Positions 20,880 to 33,600 of a stretch of 64,000 nt of DNA are shown piece by piece. The stretch is from Bufo bufo (lineage: Eukaryota > Chordata > Amphibia > Anura > Bufonidae), in contig NC_053397.1 of the NCBI RefSeq assembly GCF_905171765.1, positions 114,965,295 to 115,029,294 on the forward strand, read 5' to 3'. The notes below the pieces were generated by a model. It ran no database searches, was not told the origin of the DNA, and was given only the letters and a program-made list of their open reading frames with translations. Positions within the stretch are counted from its first letter, which is position 1, and every line of letters starts with the position of its first letter. The translations under genes and the position numbers were made by a program.

Positions 20880-22230
20880 AAAAGTATACAAATTGGGTAT
20901 CTCTGCGTCGGTAATAATCTCCTCTATTAAAATACCCCATGACCTAACCCCCCAGATTTAAAAAAAAAACGCGCCAAAACAGCTATTTTTGGCACTTATC
21001 CATTTCAATCCGTTTTTTCCGGTAACAAAGCAAGGGTTAACAACCAAACAAAACTTAATATTTATTACCCTGATACTGCAGTTTACAGAAACGCCACATT
21101 TGTGGTCGTAAACTGCTGTATCACTAAAAGGCAGGGTGCAAAAGGAAAGGACCGACATGGTTTCTGGAAGGCCGATTTTGATGGCCTTTTTTATTGACAC
21201 AATGTTCCTTTTTGAAGCCCCCTGATGCACCCCTAGAGGAAAAACTCCCTAAAAGTGACCCTATCTAAGAAACTACACCCCTCAAGGTATTCAAAACTGA
21301 TTTTACAAACTTTATTAACCCTTTAGGTGTTCCTCAACAGTTAATGGCAAATGGAGATGAAATTTCAGAATTTCAACTTTTGGTAACCTTGCCTCACAAA
21401 AATATAATATAGAGCAACCAAAAATCATATGTACCCTAAAAATAGTCCCAACAATACCGCTACCTTATCCCCGTAGTTTCCAAAATGGGGTCACTTTTAG
21501 GGAGTTTCTATTCCAGGGGCGTTGAAACAGGACACGGTGTAAATAAACCAGTCCATAAAAATCAGCCCTCCAAAAACCACACGGCGCTCCTTTCCCTCTA
21601 CGCCCCGCCGTGTGTCCGTACAGTAGTGTACGACCACATATGGGGTGTTTCTGTAAACGGCAGTGTCAGGGCAATAAATATACAGTCTTTTTTGGCTGTT
21701 AACCCTTGCTTTGTTAGTGGAAAAAATGGGTTAAAATTTAAAATTTGGCAAAAAAATGAAATTCTCAAATTTCATCCCTATTTGCCAATAACTCTTGTGC
21801 AACACCTAAAGGGTTAACAAAGTTTGTAAAATCAGTTTTGAATACCTGGAGGGGTGTAGTTTCTTAGATGGGGTCACTTTTATGGAGTTTCTACTCTAGG
21901 GGTGCATCAGGGGGGCTTCAAATGGGACATGGTAAATAATCCAGTCCAGCAAAATCTGCCTTCCAAAAACCCTATGGCGCACCTTTCCCTCTACGCCCTA
22001 CTGTGTGGCCGTACAGTAGTGTACGACCACATATGGGGTGTTTCTGTAAACGGCAGTGTCAGGGCAATAAAGATAGTCTTTTTTTGGCTGTTAACCCTTG
22101 CTATGTAACTGGGAAAAAAAATATTAAAATTTAAAATCTTGTATCTCTATTTTCCATGAGTTCTTGTGGAACACCTAAAGGGTAAACAAAGTTTGTAAAA
22201 TCAGTTTTGAATACCTTGAGGGGTGTAGTT
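20880..22230. repeat. Inverted and tandem blocks, 3' part of piggyBac-3
   Basis: The phrase around CACCCCTCAAGGTATT at 21278 is inverted relative to CTTGAGGGGTGTAG-type copies near 21850 and 22220. The two direct copies are about 367 bases apart. The TTTCTGTAAACGGCAGTGTCAGG block recurs near 21650 and 22045. There is no real coding capacity. Confidence 0.85.
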
Positions 22231-22728
22231 TATAGAATGGGGTCATTTTTGGGTGGTTTCTATTATGTAAGCCTCACAAAGTGACTTCAGACCTGAACTG
22301 GTCTCTAAATATTGGGTTTTTGAAAATTTCAGAAAAATTACAAGATTTGTTCTACACTTCTAAGCCTTGTAACATCCCCAAAAAATAAAATATCATTCCC
22401 AAAATGATCCAAACATGAAGTAGACATATGGGGAATGTATAAGTAATAACTATTTTTTGAGGTATTACTATAGAAGTAGAGAAATTGAAACTTGGAAATT
22501 TGAAATTTTTTACACATTTTTGGTAAATTTGGTATTTTTTTTATAAATAAAAATAAAATTTTTTGACTTCATTTTACCAGTGTCATGAAGTACAATATGT
22601 GCCGAAAAAACAATCTCAGAATGGCTTGGATAAGTCAAAGCGTTTTAAAGTTTTCACCACTTAAAGTGACACTGGTCAGATTTCCAAAAAATGGCCTGGT
22701 CCTTAAGGCTGTGTCCCAAAGGGGTTAA

Positions 22729-23568
22729 TAATGAGATAGGCCTATAGTTAGCGCATAATGTGATATCTTTATCTTCTTTGGGAACAATTGTTATATGGGC
22801 CTTGAGGGTTTCCGAACGGAATGAATCACTGGTTGATATGTTGTTAAAATAAGTACACATATGCGGGGATAAAACTTTATGAAATTTCTTATATTAACTG
22901 ACGGTCATGCCATCGAGACAATTGACTTTTGCCATTAGGTAATGACTTCACAACTGACTCTATTTCAGTTTGTGAAAAGGGGGTGATTAAGCCATTTTGT
23001 TAATTCGCAGTTAGTTTAGGGAGGTTAATTGAGCTCAAACATTTTTTTTATTTTGTTTTCCATGTCTATCTTTTCTGGCATATCCTTTTTAAGATTATAG
23101 AGTTTTTCATAGTATGTCTTGAACGCCTCAGTTATGCTCTCAGTAGTGTTACATATGTTGTTCTTGTCTCTAATCTTGACTGTATGATTTATTTTTTTGT
23201 TTTTGTAGTAATCTTGCTAGTCTTTTGCCACATCTGTTATCCTCTAAATAACTATACTATCTAGCTATGTATACGTTTTTCTGATGTTTTTGATCTAATA
23301 GCTCAGATAGCTTATACCTCAGCGAAGTAAGAGTCTTTTCTCTTGGGATAGTTTGTGCAGATTCCAAACATTTTATTTGAGATAAAGTCTCGATTTTTCT
23401 CTCTTAACTACTTTTTGTATGTTCCAAGCCTGATGAGTCTTCCTCTTATTACTGCTTTGTATGTTTCCCACTCAGGAGAAGTGCAGTCTCTCCCCCGAAG
23501 ATTTTCAGTGAAGAAGGATTCTATGTCATATTTCTATGTCAAATTTAGTATTTTGAACAAAATGGGTG
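22729..23568 (-). pseudogene. L1-A ORF2 segment (start of reverse transcriptase and linker)
   Basis: The minus strand shows the L1 motif ANYRPISLL at about 22720-22750 and, before it, FRSETLKAHITIVPKEDKD. Further upstream (23280-23480) is the linker between endonuclease and reverse transcriptase (WEAYKAVIRGRLI). The frame is broken by several stops. The segment ends exactly at the TTAA where piggyBac-3 entered, inside the SLLN codons. The remainder of the reverse transcriptase is not found to the left. Confidence 0.85.
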
Positions 23569-23863
23569 AATATTATTGCCGTATTTCAAGCTTGTATTTC
23601 ACACTAACAAATGCAGCATAGGCCCCAGATGTAGGGTATTGCCAAAAATGGGTGTTTTTTTAAACCAAGAATATTATTGCATTATTTCTAGCTTGTATTT
23701 CACACTAACAAATGCAGAATAGGCCCCAGATGTAGGGTATTGCCAGAAATTTGTCTTTTTTTAAACGCAGAATATTATTGCAGTATTTCAAGCTTGTATT
23801 TCACACTAACAAATGCAGTAAAGGCCCCAGATGTAGGGTATTGCCAAAAATGGGTCTTTTTTT
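23569..23863. repeat. Three ~100-bp tandem repeats
   Basis: AATATTATTGC starts near 23571, 23670 and 23771. Each unit contains AAGCTTGTATTTCACACTAA and GCCCCAGATGTAGGGTATTG. It lies directly left of piggyBac-2 and is not part of the L1 as far as I can see. Confidence 0.85.
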
Positions 23864-23867
23864 TTAA

Positions 23868-24190
23868 CCTGCTCAGGACCGCCGTACGCAGGATTGCGTC
23901 TTTGCGGCGGTCCTGTTACTCTGGGTGGACGCGCCGGTGCGTCCTCTCACGAGACGCGAGATTTCGGGCAAAGCCGGCCCGCGCATGCGCATCGCGGGCC
24001 GGCAAAATTTAAAAGACAAGTTCGTCATCAACCTGCCAGCCAATGATCGTCGCTGGCAGGTTGATGATTTTCAAAAAAACAAATCAGAAGCCATCTAACA
24101 CATTATATTTATAAATATAATGTGTTAAATGGCTTCTGTGCTCCTCTGCTGGTCCTTTTCGTCGGTTGGTTCCAGCAGAGGAGCACACAT
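23868..24190. repeat. Subterminal hairpin series of piggyBac-2
   Basis: Counterparts of the piggyBac-1 stems: CAGGACCGCCG with its inverse (23875-23919), a stem at 24028-24040/24052-24064, a 44-nt hairpin at 24090-24133 and a stem at 24140-24152/24172-24184. Several bases differ from piggyBac-1, mostly as pairs that keep the stem closed. Confidence 0.9.
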
Positions 24191-24821
24191 CACTGTGAGT
24201 ACCCACCAACACCACACTTAGCCCCCAGATCACCCTCCATCACCCCAATTAACCCCTTGATCACCCCTTGATCGCCCCTGTCAATCACCTAGTGAAAGGG
24301 AAAAAAGTGATCAGTGTAAACTGTCATTTTTTTTTTTTTCCACTGGTATTGACTTATAGTTTTAGGATAGTTTAGGCCCCTTGGTTAGGTAGTTAGCGAT
24401 CGTTTAGCGCCCAGCCCACCGCACCGCAGTCACTGATTTGCTGATTAGCGTATCGCTAATCAGCATTTGTACTTTTATAGTATCTGTAAGTGATCAAAAC
24501 TGATCAGTCAGATCTATAATAGTATTAGTGTCACCTTAGCTCGCCCTCCACCCAAAACGCAGTGTTTGCCCGATCAGGCCTGATCGGTCGCCCACACGTG
24601 CGTTCACCCACGCCCGCCCCGCCGCAGTGACAAAAAAATTTTTGTTTTTTGATCACTGCACAATCACTTTACAAGCGCTGCGGCGATAAAAAAAAAATCC
24701 GTTTTGATATTTTTTATCAATCGCAGCGGCCTCCGGTAGTTCGCTAGCCTCCCATTTGTAAGACAGGCTTGCTTTTTTTCTTGGGTAGTCTCAGGGAATA
24801 CCCCTAAATTTAGTAGTCCAA

Positions 24822-25932
24822 ATGTCAAACAGGGGGTATTCTTCTGAAGAGGCCTACAGGCTTCTGACCCAGTCGGATGAGGAATGGGAACCCTCATCTG
24901 ACGAATCTAGCGGGTCAGAATATGAACCTGTAGAAAGCAGTGGCAGTCTGACCCAAAGTTCGGACGAGGAGGTTGAGGTCTCTGATGGCACCAGGCGTAC
25001 CCGGCCCCTTGTTGCTAGACCACAGGTTGCACAGGATCCGCTTCAAGCGCAGCAGAGTGGGGCTGGCGCTGTCGGATTACGTGGTGAGGCATACACCAGC
25101 AGCGCAGCCCATCCTGGACCTAGTACCAGCACTGTGTTACAACATGGTGAAGTGGCGAGCACCAGAAGGGCAGTTGAAGCTGGTACGGTGGCACGTGCAA
25201 TAGTTACCCCGTCGCAGCCACCGCACAGACAGGCCCGTAGAGCCCCTAGAGTCCCTGAGGTGCTGGCAAACCCTGATTGGCAGTCCCCAACTTCAGCCGC
25301 ACCTGTAGTTCCCCCTTTCACCGCCCAGTCTGGAGTTCGGGTTGAGACAGCTCAGCTCAGATCGGTTCGGCCCTGGGATTTTTTAAGCTGTTCTTGACTG
25401 CGGAGCTCTTGGACTTAGTCGTGGCAGAAACAAATCGGTATGCCACTCAATTTATAGCCGCCAACCCGGGAAGCTCTTATGCCCAGTCTTTCCGGTGGAA
25501 ACCCGTCCAAGTTTCTGAATTTAAAATTTTTCTGGGCCTTCTCCTGAACATGGGTCTAACCAAAAAGCATGAATTGCTGTCATATTGGTCCACGAACCCA
25601 ATTCATCACATGCCCATGTTCTCTGCTATGTCCAGGACACGTTTTGAGACCATCCTGCGTTTCCTGCACTTTAGCGACAACACCACCTCCTGTCCCAGAT
25701 GCCACCCAGCTTTTGACCGGCTCCACAAAATTCGGCCCCTCATAGACCACTTCAAACAGAAATTTGCAGATTTGTATACCCCTGAGCAAAACATCTGCGT
25801 AGACGAGTCCCTAATACATTTTACCGGGCGCCTTGGCTTCAAACAATACATCCCAAGCAAGCGCGCCCGGTATGGGGTCAAATTGTATAAGCTCTGTGAA
25901 AGGGCCACAGGCTATACCCACAAATTTCGGAT
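24822..25932 (+). pseudogene. piggyBac transposase, frameshifted and truncated
   Basis: Close homologue of the intact 650-aa transposase. Residues 1-180 are in frame from the ATG at 24822. A duplicated AGCTC near 25352 (5-bp insertion) shifts the frame, and the second segment (25394-25932) continues in the other frame from TAELLDLVV to YTHKFRIYE. It contains the first catalytic Asp (VDESLIHF) only. The second and third Asp and the zinc domain lie beyond the truncation. Compared with piggyBac-1 it also lacks one residue near AMSR. Confidence 0.93.
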
Positions 25933-25934
25933 CT

Positions 25935-26244
25935 ATGAGGATGACATAATTGTTGAAACATCTTTGGGGTCCTTCAACAAGTTTTTGTTGAGTGACCAGT
26001 TAAATGTTTTATTTTTAGTATCCCCAGGTGAGAGCTGCACTATCAATGGGGAATGATCTGACAGGTGAAATGACCTTATATGGGACTTTTTTTTAGCATC
26101 TGCACATCCCTATGATTCATTAAAATATAATCTAGGCTCAAATACATATTGTGAGTAGAGGAATAGAAGAAGTCCTTACAACTGGGATTTGTCAATCTCC
26201 AAACGTCAATTAGGTTATGATGATGTAGTTGTTTCTTTAGGGCT
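25935..26244 (-). pseudogene. L1-A ORF2 segment (end of endonuclease)
   Basis: The minus strand reads LIDVWRLTNP, then KDFFYSSTHN and LDYILMNH, the conserved C-terminal part of an L1 apurinic-type endonuclease, followed by linker sequence up to the piggyBac-2 break. Stops and one frameshift are present. Confidence 0.85.
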
Positions 26245-27043
26245 TTAACCCCTTCACGCAACATCACGTACATGTACGTGGGGGAATGTGGTGCCTCACC
26301 GCATCCCCACGTGGATGTACGTGATCGGCTTTCTGTGTCAGCGCAGGGAGCGAAGCGCTGAAGGTTCAGTGAAGCCGGCGTGCTGGGGTTGCTAGGCAAC
26401 CAGAGAAGCCGGCAGGCACTGTATAGGAGCTCTGACCCGCCCGCGATCGCTGTGATTGCTCCATTACTGCAGAGGGACCAATCGCAGCGCATCGGGGCAG
26501 GTAAGGGGGGTTAGGGAGGGAATATGTGCTTCTTCTTCTCTGATCGCCCCAATTCCTGTCAGCGAAGCGATCAGAGAAGGAGATAGTGTGAAAATATTCC
26601 CGACCTATGACGAGTATACTCGTCATGGAGCACTGCTACTTAGCGCGCCATGATGAGTATACACGTCATGGCATTTAACTGTCACCATGTCTGCAGACAT
26701 GGTGACAGCGCTGAGATCCCAGCTGTCACACACAGCCGGGCACCTTGGGTCAATGCCGAGGGGGGTCCTGTGACCCCCCCCCCCTATCGGCGATCGCTGC
26801 AAACCGCAGGTCAATTCAGACCTGCGGTTTGTAGCGCTTTCTGCAGTTTCTGATCGGACCGCGGGGATCAGAAACTTTAGTATGTCCAAAATAAAGCCTT
26901 TTCACCCCCCCTGCACCCCTGAATGATATTATGTGGGCGGGTGGTGCAGGGGGGGTGTCGCAGGCGGTGGGGAGGTGCGGGAGGCAGGCGGGATGGCGAT
27001 CCCCCGCCCGCCTCCCCTTGAATGATCGTTGGCGTCTAGTGGG

Positions 27044-27506
27044 TATACCAGGGTGCCAGCACATTGCTGGCACCCTGGTATAAACGGCTGACATCTGCGA
27101 TGCGATGTCAGCCGTTTAACCCTTTCCATACAGCGGTCCATACGGACCGCTGTATGGAAAAGGATAACAGCGCAGGGAGCTCCCTCCCTCTCCCATCGGG
27201 GGGCTGCTGTGCCTTTGCAGCCCCCCGATGGGAGAGGGAGAGAGCCCCCAGAGAGCCCCCCTCAGCCCTGTGCTTACCCTTCCCCGTCTGCGCAGTTCTG
27301 ACCAGTACTGAGCAGACGGGGAAGGTTCCCATGGCAACAGGACGCCTCTCAGGCGTCCTGCTGTCCATGGTGCTGAACAGATCTGTGCTAAAAGGCATAG
27401 ATCTGTTCAGACAAGTGTAAAATACAGTACAGTACAATATATATTGTTCTGTACTGTATTATACAGACATCAGACCCACTGGATCTTCAAGAACCAAGTG
27501 GGTCTG
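27044..27506. repeat. Train of about nine back-to-back hairpins
   Basis: Consecutive near-perfect stem-loops lie at 27044-27082, 27082-27117, 27124-27158, 27184-27240, 27281-27326, 27329-27370, 27373-27410, 27421-27460 and 27471-27506, with only a few bases between most of them. The same train, inverted, is in piggyBac-5 (about 32940-33402). Confidence 0.9.
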
Positions 27507-27509
27507 GGT

Positions 27510-28680
27510 AAAAAAAAAAGTGAAAAAAAGTGAAAAAAGTAAAGTTTCAAAAAAACACATTTATCACTTAATAAAAAAAATTAAATAAATACACTACACA
27601 TATTGGGTATCGCCGCGTCCGTAACGACCTGATCTATAAAACGGTCATGTTACTTTCCCCGCACGGTGAACGCCATAAAAATAAAAACTATGAGGAAATT
27701 GAAATTTTGCCCACCTTACTTCCCAAAAAAGGTAATAAAAGTGATCAAAAAAGTCGCATGTACGCCAAAATAGTACCAATCAAACCGTCACCTCATCCCA
27801 CAAAAAATGAGCCCTTACGTGAGACAATGGCCCAAAAAATAAAAAAAACTATGGGTCTCAGACTATGGAGATACTAAAACATGATTTTATTTATTGTTTC
27901 AAAATTGATATTATTGTGTAAAACCCTGATAAATTATAAAAAGGTAGACATATTAGGTATTGCTATGTCCGTAAGAACCTGATCTGTAAAAAAAAATTAA
28001 ATAAAAACGGTGTCAAAAAAGCTATTTTTTTGCTACCTTACATCACAAAAAGTGTAATAGCAAGCGATCAAAAAGTCATATGCACCCCAAAATAGTACCA
28101 ATCTAACCGTCATCTCATCCCGCAAAAATGATACCCAACCTGAGACAATCGCCAAAAAACTGAAAAAACTATGGCTCTCAGACTATGGAGACACTAAAAC
28201 ATGTTTTTTTTTTTGTGTCAAAAATGATGATATTGTGTAAAACCTAAATAAATAAAAAAGTATACATATTAGGTATCGTCACGTCCGTAAGAACCTGCTC
28301 TATAAAAATAGCACATGATCTAACCTGTCAGATGAACGTTGTAAATAATAAAAAATAAAAACAGTGCCAAAACAGCTATTTTTTGGCAAATTTTCCATTT
28401 TAATTCAATTTTTCCCATAACAAAGCAAGGGTTAACAGCCAAACAAAACTCAATATTTATTGCCCTGATTCTTTAGTTTATAGAAATGCCCCATATGTGG
28501 TCGTAAACTGCTGTATGGCCACACGGCAGGGCGCAGAAGGAAAGGAGCGCCATATGGTTTTTGGAAGGCAGTTTTTGCTGGACTGGTTTTTTGACACCAT
28601 GTCCCATTTGAAGCCCCCCCGATGCACCCCTAGAGTATAAACTCCAAAAAAAAAACCCATTTTGGAAACTACACCCCTCA
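27510..28680. other. A/T-rich repeat filler of piggyBac-4
   Basis: Three diverged copies of a block with CCGTAAGAACCTGATCTATA and ACTATGG(G/C)TCTCAGACTA (near 27620-27870, 27960-28200, 28265-28330). No coding sequence. Confidence 0.7.
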
Positions 28681-30070
28681 AGGTATTTAAAACTGATTTT
28701 ACAAACTTTGTTAACCCTTTAGGTGTTCCACAAGAGTTAATGGCAAATGGAGATGAAATTTCAGAATTTCTATTTTTTGTTACTTTGCCTCACAAAAAGT
28801 GTAATATAGAGCAACCAAAAATCATATGTACCCTAAAATAGTACCAACAAAACTGCCACCTTATCCTGTAGTTTCCTAAATGGGGCCACTTTTTTGGAGT
28901 TTCTAACCTAGGGGTGCATCAGGGGGCTTTAAATGGGACATGGTGTCTAAAAACAATCCAGCAAAATCTGCCTTCCAGAAACCATATGGTGTTCCTTTCC
29001 TTCTGCGCCCTGCCGTGTGCCCGTACAGCAGTTTTTACGACCACATATGGGGTGTTTCTGTAAACTACAGAATCAGGGCCATAAATAAAGAGTTTTGTTT
29101 GGCTGTTAACCCTTGCTTTGTTACTGGAAAAAAAATATTAAAATGGAAAATCTGCCCAAAAAGTGAAATTTTGAAATTGAATCTCTATTTTCCATTATTC
29201 TTGTGGAACACCTAAAGGGTTAACAACGTTTGTAAAATCAGTTTTGAATACCTTGAGGGGTGTAGTTTCTTAGATGGGGTCACTTTTTTGGAGTTTCTAC
29301 TCTAGGGGTGCATCAGGGGGGCGTCAAATGGGACATGGTGTCAAAAAAAACTGTCCAGCAAAACCTGCCTTCCAAAAACCGTATGGCATTCCTTTCCTTC
29401 TGCGCCCTGCCGTGTGCCCGTACAGCGGTTTACGACCACATATGGGGTGCTTCTGTAAACTACAGAATCAGGGCCATAAATAAAGAGTTTTGTTTGGCTG
29501 TTAACCCTTGCTTTGTTACTGGAAAAAAAATATTAAAATGGAAAATCTGCCGAAAAAGTGAAATTTTGAAATTGAATCTCTATTTTCCATTATTCTTGTG
29601 GAACACCTAAAGGGTTAACAACGTTTGTAAAATCAGTTTTGAATACCTTGAGGGGTGTAGTTTCTTAGATGGGGTCACTTTTATGATGTTTCTACTCTAG
29701 GGGTGCATCAGGGGGCTTCAAATGGGACATGGTGTAAATAAACCAGTCCATAAAAATCAGCCTTCCAAAAACCAAACGGCGCACCTTTCACTCTACGCCC
29801 CGCTGTGTGGCCGTACAGTAGTTTACGGCCACATATTGGGTGTTTCTGTAAACGGCAGAGTCAGGGCAATAAAGACACAGTCTTGTTTGGCTGTTAACCC
29901 CTTGCTTTGTTAGTGGAAAAAATGGGTTAAAATGAAAAATTTGACAAAAAAATGAAATTCGCAAATTTCCTCCCCGTTTGCCAATAACTCTTGTGCAACA
30001 CCTAAAGGGTTAACAATGTATGCAAAATCAGTTTTGAATACCTTGAGGGGTGTAGTTTCTTAGATGGGGT
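28680..30070. repeat. ~395-bp tandem array in piggyBac-4
   Basis: GTAAAATCAGTTTTGAATAC recurs near 29230, 29626 and 30019, about 395 bases apart, each followed by CTTGAGGGGTGTAG. An inverted copy lies at 28670-28720. Small frames ending in a shared peptide are repeat shadows. Confidence 0.88.
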
Positions 30071-30563
30071 TATTTTTGGGTGGTTTCTATTATGTAAGCC
30101 TCGCAAAGTGACTTCAGAACTGAACTGGTCCCTAAAAATTGAGTTTTTGTAAATTTCGGAAAAATTTCAAGATTTGCTTCTAAACTTCTAAGCCTTATAA
30201 CATCCCCAAAAAATTAAATATCATTCCCAATATAATTCAAGCATGAAGTAGACATATGGGGAATGTAAAGTCATCACAATTTTTTGGGGTATTACTATGT
30301 ATTACAGAAGTAGAGAAACTGAAACTTTGAAATTTGCTAATTTTTCCAAATTTTTGGTAAATTAGGTATTTTTTTGTGCTAATTTTTTTTACTTCATTTT
30401 ACCAGTGTCATGAAGTACAATATGTGACGAAAAAACAATCTCAGAATGGCCTGGATAAGTCAAAGCGTTTTAAAGTTATTAGCACTTAAAGTGACACTGG
30501 TCAGATTTCAAAAAAATGGCCTGGTCCTTAAGGTGAAAATGAGCCCGGTCCTTAAGGGTTTAA

Positions 30564-30625
30564 GACTATGATATGCCAATCTTGCTTTACCAGTATATGT
30601 ATCTATGGTCGGTTCTAAGGGGTGT
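30564..30625 (-). pseudogene. L1-A ORF2 sliver between two piggyBac elements
   Basis: The minus strand reads RTDHRYIYW, a conserved L1 endonuclease segment. It joins 33857 (upstream part) with 26244 (downstream part) when the TTAA elements are ignored. Confidence 0.75.
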
Positions 30626-30629
30626 TTAA

Positions 30630-33600
30630 CCCCTTAAGGACTCAGCCCTATTTCACCTTAAGGACTTGGCCATTTTTTGCAAATCTGACCAGTGTCACTT
30701 TAAGTGCTCATAACTTTAAAACGCATTGACTTATCCAGGCCGTTCTGAGATTGTTTTTTCGTCACATATTGTACTTCATGACACTGCTAAAATTGGGTCA
30801 AAAAAGTTAATTTTTTAGCATAAAAAAATACAATTTTTACCAAAAATTTAGTAAAAATTAGCAAATTTCAAAGTTTCAGTTTCTCTACTTCTGTAATACA
30901 TAGTAATACCCCCAAAAATTGTGATGACTTTACATTCCCCATATGTCTACTTCATGTTTGTAGCATTTTGGGAATGATATTTTATTTTTTGGGGATGTTA
31001 CAAGGCTTAGAAGTTTAGAAGCAAATCTTGAAATTTTTCAGAAATTTACAAAAACCCAATTTATAGGGACCACTACAGGTCTGAAGTCACTTTGCAAGGC
31101 TTACATAATAGAAACCGCCCAAAAATGACCCCATTCTATAAACTACACCCCTCAAGGTATTCAAAACTGATTTTACAAACTTCGTTAACCCTTTAGGTGT
31201 TGCACAAGAGTTATTGGCAAATGGGGATGAAATTTGAGAATTTCTTTTTTTGCCTAATTTTCCATTTTAACACATTTTTTCCACTAACAAAGCAAAGGTT
31301 AACAGCCAAACAAGACTGTATCTTTATTGCCCTGACTCTGCCGTTTACAGAAACACCCCATATGTGGCCGTAAACTACTGTACGGGCACACAGTAGGGCG
31401 TAGAGGGAAAGGTGCGCCGTATGGTTTTTGGAAGCCAGATTTTGTTGGACTGGTTTTTTGACACCATGTCCCATTTGAAGCCCCCCTGATACACCCCTAG
31501 AGTAGAAACTCCATAAAAGTGACCCCATCTAAGAAACTACACCCCTCAAGGTATTCAAAACAGATTTTACAAACTTTGTTAACCCTTTAGGTGTTGCACA
31601 AGATTTAATGGAAAATAGAGATACAATTTCAAAATTTCACTTTTTTGGCAGATTTTCCATTTTAATATTTTTTTTCCAGTTACAAAGCAAGGGTTAACAG
31701 CCAAACAAAACTCATTATTTATGGCCCTGATTCTGTAGTTTACAGAAACACCCCATATGTGGTCGTAAACCGCTGTACGGGCACACGGCAGGGTGCAGAA
31801 GGAAAGGAGCGCCGTAAGGTTTTTGGAAGGCAGATTTTGTTGGACTGGTTTTTTGACACCATGTCCAATTTGAAGCCCCCCTGATGCACCCCTAGAGTAG
31901 AAACTCCAAAAAAGTGACCCCATTTTAGAAACTACAGGATAGGGTGGCAGTTTTGTTGGTACTAGTTTAGGGTACATATGATTTTTGGTTGCTCTATATT
32001 ACACTTTTTTGTGCGGCAAGGTAACAAGAAATAGATTTTTTGGCACGTTTTTTTTTTTGTTATTTACAACATTCATCTGACAGGTTAGATCATGTGGTAA
32101 TTTTATAGAGCAGGTTGTCACGGACGCGGCGATACCTAATATGTATACAATTTTTTTTATTTATGTAAGTTTTACACAATGATTTCATTTTTAAAACAAA
32201 AAAAATGTTTGTGTCTCCATAGTCTAAGAGCCATAGTTTTTTCAGTTTTTGTGCGATTATCTTGAGTAGGGTCTCATTTTTTGCGGGAGGAGATGACGGT
32301 TTGATTGGCACTATTTTGGGGTGCATATGACTTTTTGATCACTTGCTATTACACTTTTTGTGACGTAAGATGACAAAAAATTGCTTTTTTTATACCGTTT
32401 TTATTTTTATTTTTTTAGGTTGGTCACCTGAGGGGTTAGGTCATGTGATATTTTTATAGAGCCGGTCAATACGGACGCGGCAATACCTAATATGTATACT
32501 TTTTTTTTTTTTTATTTAAGTTTTACACAATGATTTCATTTTTGAAACAAAAAAAATTATGTTTTAGTGTTTCAATAGTCTAAGAGCCATAGTTTTTTCA
32601 GTTTTTGGGCGATTATCTTGGGTAGGGTATGATTTTTGCGGGATGAGATGACGGTTTGATTGGTACTATTTTGGCGTACATGCGACTTTTTTGATCACTT
32701 TTATTACCTTTTTTGGGAAGTAAGGTGGGCAAAATTTCAATTTCCTAATAGTTTTTATTTTTCTATTTTTATGGCGTTCACCGTGCGGGGAAAGTAACAT
32801 GACCGTTTTATAGATCAGGTCGTTACGGACGCGGCGATACCAAACGTGTAGGGAATTTTTTTTTTTTTTCATTTTTAATCAGTGATAAATGTGTTTTTTG
32901 ATTTTTACTTTTTTTTCACTTTTTCACTTTTTTTTTGACCCAGACCCACTTGGTTCTTGAAGATCCAGTGGGTCTGATGTCTGTATAATACAGTACAGAA
33001 CAATATATATTGTACTGTACTGTATTTTACTTACACTGTACAGATCTATGCTTTTAGCATAGATCTGTTCAGCACCATGGACAGCAGGATGCCTGAGAGG
33101 CGTCCTGTTGCCATGGGAACCTTCCCCGTCTGCTCAGTACTGCTCAGAACTTCGCAGACGGGGAAGGGTAAGGAGGGGATCTGTCGGGGGGCTGTCTGGG
33201 AGCTCTCTCCCTCTCCATCGGGGGGCTGCAAAGGCACAGCAGCCCCCCGATGGGAGAGGGAGGGAGCTCCCTCTTACTGTTAACTTTTTCCATACAGCGG
33301 TCCGTACGGACCGCTGTATGGAAAGGGTTAAACGGCTGACATCGCATCATCGATGTCAGCCGTTTATACCAGGGTGCCAGCAATGTGCTGGCACCCTGGT
33401 ATACCCGCTGAACACCAACGATTATTCAAGGGGAGGCGGGCGGGGGAGCGCGATCCCGCCTGCCGCACCGCCCGCCTCCCGCACCGCCCCCACCGCCCAC
33501 AACTCCCCCCCCCTGCACCACCCACCGGCAAAAAAATCATGCAGGGGTGCAGGGGGGTGTAAAATATATATTTTAGGGACACTAAAGCTTCTGATCCCCG

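Larger units (their letters stand above)
18761..22724 (+). mobile_element. piggyBac-3, old and decayed
   Basis: The right end is clear: CCCAAAGGGG then TTAA at 22725-22728, where L1 sequence resumes. The left end is not certain. The stretch 18761-19440 has the hairpin style of piggyBac 5' regions (stems at 19018-19064 and 19322-19348) but I found no terminal TTAA. It holds a broken transposase (19466-20811) and, downstream, inverted and tandem blocks of the CACCCCTCAAGGTATT type shared with piggyBac-4 and -5. Confidence 0.75.
23868..25934 (+). mobile_element. piggyBac-2, 3'-truncated relative of piggyBac-1
   Basis: TTAA at 23864-23867, then CCTGCTCAGGACC. The 5' hairpins, leader and transposase start parallel piggyBac-1 throughout. 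Homology stops abruptly at about 25934 in mid-transposase, and L1 sequence follows at once. The 3' third of the gene, the tandem array and the right terminus are missing, so it cannot move by itself. Confidence 0.92.
26249..30559 (+). mobile_element. piggyBac-4, 4.3 kb, non-autonomous
   Basis: TTAA at 26245-26248 and 30560-30563, with L1 coding sequence continuing on both sides. The ends read CCCCTTCACGC and (complement) ACCCTTAAGGACC. It has no transposase. The 5' half is a series of hairpins; the 3' half is a repeat array like that of piggyBac-3. Some palindromic boxes such as GACGAGTATACTCGTC lie near 26610. Confidence 0.85.

Noticed and set aside
28478..31977. Related short frames sharing a YDHIWGVSVN-type peptide
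   Set aside because: Translations of the 395-bp repeat of piggyBac-4 and -5; frames differ between units and hold stops.
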